A DNA stretch of 5,720 nucleotides from contig JACRKM010000040.1 of the NCBI GenBank assembly GCA_016219765.1, positions 1-5,720 on the forward strand, written 5' to 3'. Of the stretch, positions 1-4,016 are shown one piece after another. The position numbers and the translations under genes were made by a program. The notes beneath the pieces are model-generated. The model made no database searches. It was not told the origin of the DNA and worked only from the letters and a program-made list of their open reading frames with translations. Each line of letters opens with the position of its first letter. Positions within the stretch are counted from its first letter, which is position 1. Origin of the DNA: Candidatus Woesearchaeota archaeon (GTDB lineage: Archaea; Nanobdellota; Nanobdellia; Woesearchaeales; UBA11576).

Positions 1-14
1 AACCCACACTAAGA

Positions 15-84
15 TAGACTTCCTGCGGAAGTCTAACGACTAAATGTTTGAGCGTTAGACTCCGAGCGAAGCAAGTGAGTCTAA
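15..84. repeat. Overlapping inverted repeats with competing pairings
   Basis: Three perfect pairings share arms. TAGACTTCC (15-23) pairs with GGAAGTCTA (27-35), 9 bp around a 3-base loop. AGTCTAACG (30-38) pairs with CGTTAGACT (53-61), 9 bp around 14 bases. TTAGACTC (55-62) pairs with GAGTCTAA (77-84), 8 bp. The middle pairing excludes the two outer ones. The arms are variants of one AGTCTAA word, so this may be a palindromic repeat element cut near the window edge, or a refolding RNA leader. No T-run follows on either strand, so a simple terminator is unlikely. Confidence 0.6.
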
Positions 85-148
85 TCCGAAGGAGGTGAGT
101 GAGGGCGACAGCCATCACTGGGACAACCCCCTTGTCGGTATCGATGCG

Positions 149-274
149 TTAGTGTTCTATCTCTCGCGAAAAGGCGGTGGTGGAAAGTGTGCCGGCATGA
201 CGGTTGTTGGCAGCGTCGAACGTGCCTGCTGTGCTGGACTTCTCAGTAACGCCGTTGACGCGCAAGAATGCCAC
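149..274 (-). CDS. Possible 41-residue small protein, unrecognised
   Basis: A minus-strand frame opens with a GTG eight bases past the stop of the regulator gene and ends in TAA at 149-151. The product begins VAFLRVNGVTEK and continues STAGTFDAANNRHAG. Its composition is protein-like, with no low-complexity runs. There is no Shine-Dalgarno sequence before the GTG and no family is recognisable. It could be a short downstream cistron, a remnant of a longer gene, or chance. I keep it only because the region would otherwise be empty. Confidence 0.15.
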   Translation of the reverse strand: MAFLRVNGVTEKSSTAGTFDAANNRHAGTLSTTAFSREIEH

Positions 275-281
275 ACAGTAA

Positions 282-1397
282 CTACGCTGCTTTCAGACTC
301 AGGCGCTTTGCGCCCTTTTGATCTGGAGAAACAACAACACTTATCTTCTGCCGCTCTTCGATTCGGCGCTGATACTGTTTCATCAATTCACGAAGACGCT
401 GAACTTCACTCACCGGCCGTCCATCCGCAACAGTTTGCATCATTTGTGACGCGCCTTCTGCACATTCTTGAGGTTGCTTAACTGCGTCACTTCGTTGCAG
501 CGCAACCTCTGCCGCAAGATCAATCCCGTGCTTTTTAATCTTACGATGCAGCGTCTTTTCGGAAATGTCAAGGTACTTGGCCGCCCTATTGACATCAAAT
601 CCTGTCTGCGCAAGGGTTGTGTAGATGAACTTCTTTTCAAACACAGCGCGGGCATCTTCATAATTCAATGAGGAAATCGATGACAGGATACAATCAACTT
701 GCTCAGCGCGCCCCAAACCATAGGATCTGCTGTTGAGATCTTGAGCAATTTTTGAAGCGCTTTCGTCTATCGTTTTCTCAAGTTTCGAATATAGGGACGG
801 ATGAATCACTTCCTTGAACGACTCAAGCGATTGCGTCAGCACTTCCTCTACTATTTCTGGCTTGAAATACTCTGGCTGCTCGCTCGAGCTGCGCAGAACC
901 TCTTCTTGCAACTGTCGCTTTTCCTTTGTCGGACGGTACAGGTCAGGATCGAAGCGATCATCACCCTTGTACTCTTCAAGCCGACGGTATAAAGTACGGC
1001 GATCGAATCCTGCAAGCTCTCCTGCCTTCGACAGATTGCCGTAACTCTTCTTGAGAAGCGTCGGCAGTTACCTTTGGTCGAATCTCGAGCCTGCTTCATT
1101 GAGCGTCAATGGTTTCTCCTGCACCGCGGAGAGCATTTGTGATTCGAGACCTGCGGCCATTGCGTGCGAAATATCGCCAATCGGCGCAGAAATGTTCTCT
1201 TCGACGACCTGCTCAAAGAATGAACGGAAATCATTACCGTGCTGATACAAATTTGTACATGCCGGCTTCTGCATCTTTCCTTCCAGGTTTCCTTCAAAGC
1301 TGTGCTGCGAACTGCTGTACATCGTCGTCGTGTTCTCAATGTTCTCAATAGTCTGCCAACTATGGGACTGACCCGTCAATGATGGAGCATAAAGCAT
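282..1397 (-). pseudogene. Tandem Fis-type HTH regulator, interrupted by an in-frame TAA
   Basis: Read from the ATG at 1397 to the TAG at 282-284, this is one frame of 371 codons with a single internal TAA at 1068-1070 (codon 110). Two Fis/NtrC-C-terminal-like helix-turn-helix units are visible. HTH1 is at about codons 98-144: EAGSRFDQR, the stop, LPTLLKKSYGN, then the recognition part FDRRTLYRRLEEY. HTH2 is at about 246-292: DARAVFEKKFIYTTLAQTG, then ISEKTLHRKIKKHG. They align without a gap from the helix before the stop to the end of the recognition helix, so HTH1 spans the stop. Each unit follows a helical stretch, and a charged, probably coiled-coil C-terminus (QRLRELMKQYQRRIEERQK) closes the protein. 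No receiver or AAA+ domain is present. A role as a DNA-binding or nucleoid-type regulator is inferred. No clear Shine-Dalgarno sequence precedes the ATG. Other TAA codons here are true stops, so code reassignment is unlikely. A truncated 109-residue product, readthrough or a base error are alternatives. Confidence 0.75.
1068..1070 (-). other. In-frame TAA inside Fis-type HTH1
   Basis: The minus-strand codons read CGA... CAA AGG TAA CTG CCG. The stop sits where HTH2 has Phe and where Fis-family helices usually carry an aromatic or aliphatic residue (Tyr, Phe, Leu). A Tyr codon (TAC/TAT) or Leu TTA becomes TAA by one substitution. No ATG follows it before HTH2. The nearest alternative starts are the CTG right after the stop and a TTG at 911, so reinitiation would lose all or part of HTH1. 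Confidence 0.8.
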
Positions 1398-1513
1398 CTA
1401 TTGCTTATAAGGATTCGTCTACTTGCGGCAGACATTGTGTGACAAAACGGACAGAATTACAACCGCGCGCGTGACTTTTTTGTGACAGAAACCCGAAGCA
1501 AATTAAAGAAAAC

Positions 1514-1546
1514 TATATTAACAGCAAGAAACACTTTCTATACAAT
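1514..1546 (+). promoter_or_regulatory. Candidate plus-strand promoter
   Basis: TTAACA (1518-1523) and TACAAT (1541-1546) are separated by exactly 17 bases. This is 5 of 6 at both boxes against the sigma-70 consensus. The same DNA also reads as an archaeal promoter: purine-rich AAAGAAAAC (1505-1513) followed by TATATTAA (1514-1521). Either reading starts a plus-strand transcript at roughly 1540-1555, heading into the small open frame at 1591. Confidence 0.5.
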
Positions 1547-1564
1547 CCTGGCGTAGGACAATAA

Positions 1565-1586
1565 TGATTTGTGATTGATTTGTGAT
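1565..1586 (+). repeat. Perfect tandem duplication, 11 bp x 2
   Basis: TGATTTGTGAT is repeated head to tail with no gap (1565-1575 and 1576-1586) and is followed by a partial GATT. It lies between the candidate promoter and the ATG at 1591, in the expected 5' untranslated region. Each unit carries one TGTGA word. One turn of DNA separates the two copies, which suits side-by-side protein binding, but replication slippage is an equally simple explanation. Confidence 0.7.
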
Positions 1587-1590
1587 GATT

Positions 1591-1773
1591 ATGGAATACA
1601 TGACGACAAGGCTGCCGAGCTACGATGTTAGTGAAACAGCAAGTTCCGGCTACAACAATGCCAGCAATTATTCTCGTGAACACGGTGATAAATCTGCGAG
1701 GTGGGTCGGTCCCCCCGGTTGCACCTGCAACGGCGGACTATGCAGGAAGACCTGCGGCGGCGTGAGGGCTTAG
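1591..1773 (+). CDS. Possible 60-residue Cys-rich small protein
   Basis: The frame runs from the ATG at 1591 to TAG at 1771-1773; an earlier in-frame GTG lies at 1582 and a later ATG at 1600. The product starts MEYMTTRLPSYDVSE, has a Ser/Asn/Tyr-rich middle and ends GCTCNGGLCRKTCGG, giving a C-x-C-x4-C-x3-C cluster at residues 44, 46, 51 and 55. Such a cluster could bind metal or form disulfides. I recognise no family. In favour are the promoter at 1514-1546 and its place opposite the regulator gene. Against it are the weak ribosome binding site (only GTGAT before the ATG) and the small hairpins in its 3' half (GTTGC/GCAAC at 1718-1731, GCAGG/CCTGC at 1742-1755). These would also fit an RNA. 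A Cys-rich C-terminus from GC-rich chance reading cannot be excluded. Confidence 0.3.
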   Translation: MEYMTTRLPSYDVSETASSGYNNASNYSREHGDKSARWVGPPGCTCNGGLCRKTCGGVRA

Positions 1774-1795
1774 GAATGCGAAGGCAATTATTCTC
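1664..1795 (+). repeat. 12-bp direct repeat GCAATTATTCTC, two copies 120 bp apart
   Basis: GCAATTATTCTC occurs at 1664-1675 and again at 1784-1795. The second copy ends just before the stop of the epimerase gene (1802). The DNA between them is GC-rich and contains the Cys-rich end of the small open frame and two short hairpins. The repeats may mark the ends of a duplicated or inserted segment, but they are short enough to be coincidence. Confidence 0.4.
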
Positions 1796-1801
1796 AGCGA
1801 T

Positions 1802-2404
1802 TCAGTGAAGGAAGATATCCACAACCGCAGTCTTATCCCTATACGGCAGCAGGCACGGTTTGAGGTCATGCATCGTGATAATCAGGTCTGATCTCACTGA
1901 AGGCCTATGGACGACTTTCGCATCAGGATCGATGCCGGTGGGAATATCGATCGACACTTTGATGGCTGACGATGCGTTGATCCTGTCAACTGCGACAACC
2001 AAGGCGGGCGCCAGCGGACCGGATGCGGAAAGGCCAAGAATGGCGTCGACAATAATGTTTGCGTCGATGAAGCGATCAACGAATATCTGCCCAGCAGATT
2101 TCTCCGACTCCCTCAATCGAACATAATTCTCTCTGGCCTCTGCTTTAAGCTTTGCTTCTTCTCCGATGAACAAAACCTTCGCAGAGTATCCCTTTTCATG
2201 CATGATCCGCGCTGCAGCAAAACCATCGCCGCCGTTGTTTCCATGGTAGCAAACGAAGAGAATCGTCTTGTCTTGCAGATCAAACTTGCGTTCGAGCACT
2301 GCAACAATCCCTTCTGCTGCCCGCTCCATAAGCACCAGTTTTGGCGTGCCGTGCTTTTCTGCAGCATCTTCGAGCGATTTCATTTCTTGCACAGTAACTG
2401 CCAT
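1802..2404 (-). CDS. nnrE: NAD(P)H-hydrate epimerase (YjeF N-terminal domain only)
   Basis: This 200-residue protein belongs to the YjeF_N family. The family interconverts R- and S-forms of hydrated NAD(P)H so that the partner dehydratase can regenerate the cofactor, a cytosolic metabolite-repair step. Visible motifs are LMERAA (25-30), the glycine-rich nucleotide loop HGNNGGDGFAAAR (54-66), VDAILGLSASGPL (119-131) and SIDIPTGIDPD (151-161), with MHDLKP near 178-183. The length matches a stand-alone epimerase. Many prokaryotes fuse it to a C-terminal dehydratase, which is absent here, and no remnant follows the TGA. I chose the ATG at 2404 over an upstream one at 2434. It begins MAVTVQEMKSLE, the usual N-terminus, and has GGGGAGGT nine bases before it. 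The 2434 start would overlap the previous gene. It is very likely co-transcribed with the metalloprotease-like gene 17 bases upstream. Confidence 0.93.
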   Translation of the reverse strand: MAVTVQEMKSLEDAAEKHGTPKLVLMERAAEGIVAVLERKFDLQDKTILFVCYHGNNGGDGFAAARIMHEKGYSAKVLFIGEEAKLKAEARENYVRLRESEKSAGQIFVDRFIDANIIVDAILGLSASGPLAPALVVAVDRINASSAIKVSIDIPTGIDPDAKVVHRPSVRSDLIITMHDLKPCLLPYRDKTAVVDIFLH

Positions 2405-2413
2405 GAACGTAAT

Positions 2414-2421
2414 ACCTCCCC
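2414..2421 (-). promoter_or_regulatory. Strong Shine-Dalgarno site that fixes the epimerase start
   Basis: The minus strand reads GGGGAGGT, then nine bases, then ATG (2404). It lies wholly within the 17-base gap after the TAA of the upstream gene and decides between the 2404 and 2434 starts in favour of 2404. It is the best ribosome binding site in the window. Confidence 0.85.
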
Positions 2422-3135
2422 TTAGACCTCGCACACCAAGGTCTTCTTGCCGATACGCACCTTTATATGATATTTCTTCACGGCATCGATGATGCGCGAA
2501 TCGGGAACGATAAGCGTCCAGTGTTTAAGGGCTTTTAGAAATTCTCCCTTCTTCATTTTCAAGAATTCTTTGCAGTGATTCTTGTAAGGCTGGCCGATCT
2601 CGTCGAGGTTCATCCGTGCAAGCACCTTTTTGTGGACTTCTGGAAACAGCCGGTTAGCAACATAATCAGCAAACAGCTCATACGTCGAGTATCCCATACG
2701 ATACAAATCAGCGCGCTTTTCTTTCTCGCTCGTCATGAGGCCCGGACGGAAGCGGAAGAGCGTTGGCTCTTTGACAAACAGCATGAAGTGGGTATATTCG
2801 TGCGCGATTATGTAGAGAACAAGGTCTTTCCTGTTCGCTACAAACTTGAGCGATTCTTCTATGTCATAAATATCCAAAAACAGCCGCATAAGATCGCACT
2901 CAATCGAATCGCCGTTCACTTTGCAGACGTAATCAGCTATGTTCTTTTGACCAGGAACAAAGGTAATCTTGATAGGAATATCAATCACCGGCAAGTCGAG
3001 CATATCGGCCACGCGGCGCTTCACTTCCTCTATGTCCTGGCGCAATGAAAGAATATAGTTTGCCCACTCCTGCTCTGCGGCGTGGTTGCCTAAAGCCGCT
3101 GAACTTTTTTTCTCCTGATTGTTTAACTTTTTCAC
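2422..3135 (-). CDS. Zincin-type metalloprotease-like protein with HEYTH motif
   Basis: A 237-residue protein with IIAHEYTHFMLF at 109-120, a classical HExxH zinc site (H112, E113, H116). YELFADYVANRL follows at 152-163, in which E153 fits the third zinc ligand of an E-x-x-A-D helix as in gluzincin-type peptidases. A Lys/Arg-rich helical N-terminus precedes the core. I see no signal peptide or membrane segment, so it is probably cytosolic. The substrate is unknown and I do not recognise a named family. The start is uncertain. GTG at 3135 is the only upstream start in frame before a stop at 3169-3171, and it has only the weak purine tract AAGAAAGAG ten bases before it. The next Met, at residue 45, would remove little of the core. 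The gene sits between the small membrane-protein gene and the epimerase gene and is probably in one transcript with them. Confidence 0.8.
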   Translation of the reverse strand: MKKLNNQEKKSSAALGNHAAEQEWANYILSLRQDIEEVKRRVADMLDLPVIDIPIKITFVPGQKNIADYVCKVNGDSIECDLMRLFLDIYDIEESLKFVANRKDLVLYIIAHEYTHFMLFVKEPTLFRFRPGLMTSEKEKRADLYRMGYSTYELFADYVANRLFPEVHKKVLARMNLDEIGQPYKNHCKEFLKMKKGEFLKALKHWTLIVPDSRIIDAVKKYHIKVRIGKKTLVCEV

Positions 3136-3245
3136 ACATGCACTGCTCTTTCTTACAGTTCTCGCTTTTTACCGTTCTTAATTTTTGGTATTTGTTTAGC
3201 TCTTGATGATCGCAGCGCTGCCACGACTCTACTAAATAAATACGT
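3136..3245 (-). promoter_or_regulatory. 110-base gap inside the three-gene unit; possible internal promoter
   Basis: The gap between the membrane-protein gene and the metalloprotease-like gene contains a perfect 10-bp palindrome, GCAGCGCTGC (3212-3221). On the minus strand it also has the AT-rich TTTATTTAG near 3232-3240, a weak TATA-like candidate. It holds no open frame of note. It is long enough for a separate start of transcription for the two downstream genes, but I see no well-formed promoter. Confidence 0.25.
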
Positions 3246-3464
3246 TCATTTGCCAGTCTTAATTTCAGATTTCTTGAATTGTACTTTGAATTTTTGCAGA
3301 TGTTTCCGCAGAAACCGCGGTTTGAGAATGAGAAGACCTGCCATAATCAGGAGGGTGCCTTGCAGGATTGGAAGAAAGAGTCCAACAACACCAACGAACA
3401 CGAGTGTATAGCCAACTATCGTACGAAACCACCGGCGCCTAAAAACCTTATTTTTTGTCCACAT
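3246..3464 (-). CDS. Small two-helix membrane protein, PGPGW/DUF454-like
   Basis: A 72-residue protein with a basic N-terminus (KNKVFRRRWFR) and two closely spaced hydrophobic helices at about residues 13-29 and 33-48. The stretch GVVGLFLPILQGTLLIMAG joins them, and a very basic tail (KPRFLRKHLQKFKVQFKK) follows. The layout, a G-x-x-G-rich first helix, a Pro-containing turn and a second helix ending in a basic tail, resembles the PGPGW and DUF454 (YbaN-like) small membrane families. The PGPGW signature itself is not intact (LPILQGT instead). Both ends probably face the cytoplasm. The function is unknown. The ATG at 3464 has GAAGG seven bases upstream. It is the first gene of the probable minus-strand unit. 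Confidence 0.75.
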   Translation of the reverse strand: MWTKNKVFRRRWFRTIVGYTLVFVGVVGLFLPILQGTLLIMAGLLILKPRFLRKHLQKFKVQFKKSEIKTGK

Positions 3465-3524
3465 CGAACTGCCTTCATCCCCATAGTTTAAATTCTTATT
3501 TACCAGTAATATGATTTTGCTAGT

Positions 3525-3534
3525 AATTTATAAT
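3525..3534 (-). promoter_or_regulatory. TATA-like box for the membrane-protein gene
   Basis: The minus strand reads ATTATAAATT, about 60 bases upstream of the ATG at 3464. An archaeal-type start some 25 bases downstream would give a leader of about 40 bases containing the GAAGG ribosome site. No matching -35 box was found for a bacterial reading. It overlaps the AGTAAT-like words. Confidence 0.35.
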
Positions 3535-3544
3535 AGTAATATCA

Positions 3545-3624
3545 TAAAAATCCGCCGCAGGCGTTCCACTCCGCACTAAAGTGCGGAGTTTGACGGAACG
3601 CCTGCTTTGATAGGCGGATTTTTA
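3545..3624. repeat. 80-base stacked palindrome
   Basis: Three perfect stems stack on one axis. TAAAAATCCGCC (3545-3556) pairs with 3613-3624, 12 bp. GCAGGCGTTCC (3557-3567) pairs with 3595-3605, 11 bp. ACTCCGCAC (3568-3576) pairs with 3581-3589, 9 bp, closed by a TAAA loop. The 5' arm is continuous without any unpaired base. All unpaired bases are on the 3' arm: TTGAC (3590-3594) and TTTGATA (3606-3612). Followed by ATTTTTA, it could end transcription in either direction, but its size far exceeds a normal terminator. A mobile palindromic element or a structured RNA is possible. Confidence 0.8.
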
Positions 3625-3630
3625 GGATGC

Positions 3631-3696
3631 CAAAAACTTCGCCCTAAAGGGCAGGGTTTTAAACCCAACACAAAAACCTCTAGCGAAGTTTTTGTG
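3631..3696. repeat. Second palindrome: branched, with an alternative fold
   Basis: The outer stem CAAAAACTTCGC (3631-3642) pairs perfectly with GCGAAGTTTTTG (3683-3694). Inside lie GCCC-TAAA-GGGC (3641-3652, sharing two bases with the outer stem) and GGGTT-TTA-AACCC (3654-3666), so the fold is branched. A competing stem, CACAAAAAC (3669-3677) with GTTTTTGTG (3688-3696), uses the same 3' arm. CAAAAAC occurs on both possible 5' arms. It starts only six bases after the first palindrome and repeats its CTAAAG loop word, which suggests related elements. Confidence 0.7.
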
Positions 3697-3742
3697 CATA
3701 GTAATTCACAGTAAATTTACAGTATTTACTAGCCACGTTTTA

Positions 3743-3960
3743 TTTATAAAGCCAATACCAAGCCAGCACAATCGCCCTTCTGAATTAAATACTAAAGCAC
3801 AAGTTTTATATACAGGTGCCACTCTGCCGTGACAAATAATGCATTGGTTGCGGCACTAAAAAGGGACGTGGGGATTAGAATCAATGTTTATTTACATATG
3901 CACGGAGATCTTTAGTATTTTCGTTTTATAGCAATAAACCATCAAGTAAATTTAATAAAA
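3743..3960 (+). promoter_or_regulatory. TATA-like boxes ahead of the OmpA-like gene
   Basis: Plus-strand candidates are TTTATAAA (3743-3750), TTTTATATA (3804-3812), TTTTATA (3924-3930) and TTTAATAAA (3951-3959). The last would place a start near 3980 and give a short leader with the ribosome site. The second best matches an archaeal TATA box and would make a leader of about 180 bases, or a separate small RNA. No bacterial -35/-10 pair with good spacing was found. The AT-rich background makes single boxes weak evidence. Confidence 0.3.
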
Positions 3961-4000
3961 CCCCTAAAACCGCAGATTCATTCGATACATTCAAAACGCG

Positions 4001-4006
4001 AGAGGT
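4001..4006 (+). promoter_or_regulatory. Ribosome binding site of the OmpA-like gene
   Basis: AGAGGT lies ten bases before the ATG at 4017, a partial match to GGAGGT. It supports the 4017 start, which also gives a complete lipoprotein signal. Confidence 0.55.
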
Positions 4007-4016
4007 CATAGAAAAC

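Larger units (their letters stand above)
1..281. other. Non-coding flank downstream of the regulator gene
   Basis: No convincing gene is present. The region starts with overlapping inverted repeats (15-84). A plus-strand frame from a GTG at 95 stays open to 481, but most of it runs antisense to the regulator gene and its product resembles nothing I recognise, so I treat it as a shadow. The purine-rich AAGGAGGTGAG at 89-99 looks like a Shine-Dalgarno sequence, but no sensible start follows it. It may instead belong to the repeat element. A 5-bp hairpin, GACAA/TTGTC around five C, lies at 122-136. The minus strand has a 41-codon open frame, listed separately. Confidence 0.5.
1438..1586 (+). promoter_or_regulatory. 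Four same-direction TGTGA half-sites
   Basis: TGTGA occurs at 1438-1442, 1481-1485, 1570-1574 and 1581-1585. An additional CGTGAC lies at 1470-1475. All read in the same direction. They sit between the start of the Fis-type regulator (minus, 1397) and the small open frame at 1591 (plus), flanking the promoter at 1514-1546. TGTGA is the half-site word of CRP/FNR-type operators, but the inverted TCACA partner at six bases is missing here, so I do not assign that regulator. A role as an operator is inferred from repetition and position only. Confidence 0.35.
3505..3728 (+). repeat. AGTAAT-like words on both sides of the palindrome block
   Basis: AGTAATAT (3505-3512), AGTAATTT (3522-3529) and AGTAATAT (3535-3542) lie left of the palindromes. 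AGTAATTC (3700-3707), AGTAAATT (3710-3717) and AGTATTTA (3721-3728) lie right of them. All are in the same direction. The left set overlaps the presumed promoter of the membrane-protein gene. They may be binding sites, or duplicated target DNA around an inserted palindromic element. AT-rich sequence raises the chance of coincidence. Confidence 0.35.
3465..4016. other. 552-base divergent intergenic region
   Basis: AT-rich DNA lies between the divergent membrane-protein gene (minus) and the OmpA-like gene (plus). It holds no open frame worth calling; the longest plus-strand candidate near a TATA-like box is a six-codon ATG frame at 3839-3859. It contains two adjacent large palindromes, six AGTAAT-like words flanking them, and TATA-like boxes for both directions, all listed separately. 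No tRNA-like T-arm was found. Confidence 0.7.

Noticed and set aside
95..481. Plus-strand open frame of 128 codons
   Set aside because: More than half lies antisense to the regulator gene, the product has no recognisable motif, and its GTG start falls inside the Shine-Dalgarno-like tract itself.
851..1099. Minus-strand frame of 82 codons overlapping the TAA, as evidence of a programmed frameshift
   Set aside because: Both HTH1 halves are in the same frame on either side of the stop, so no frameshift is needed, and this other frame has no Fis-like sequence.
1438..1586. CRP/FNR-type operator
   Set aside because: The TGTGA words are direct repeats; no TCACA partner occurs at the required six-base spacing.
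1690..1760. SRP RNA or RNase P RNA suggested by GGAAGACC in a GC-rich stretch
   Set aside because: The hallmark loop sequences and long-range pairings of either RNA are absent.
2575..3048. Plus-strand open frame of 157 codons
   Set aside because: It is entirely antisense to the metalloprotease-like gene, whose HEYTH and E-x-x-A-D motifs show which strand is real.
3505..3728. CRISPR array
   Set aside because: The repeated words are only 8 bases and degenerate, and the spacings are 10-17 bases rather than repeat-spacer units.
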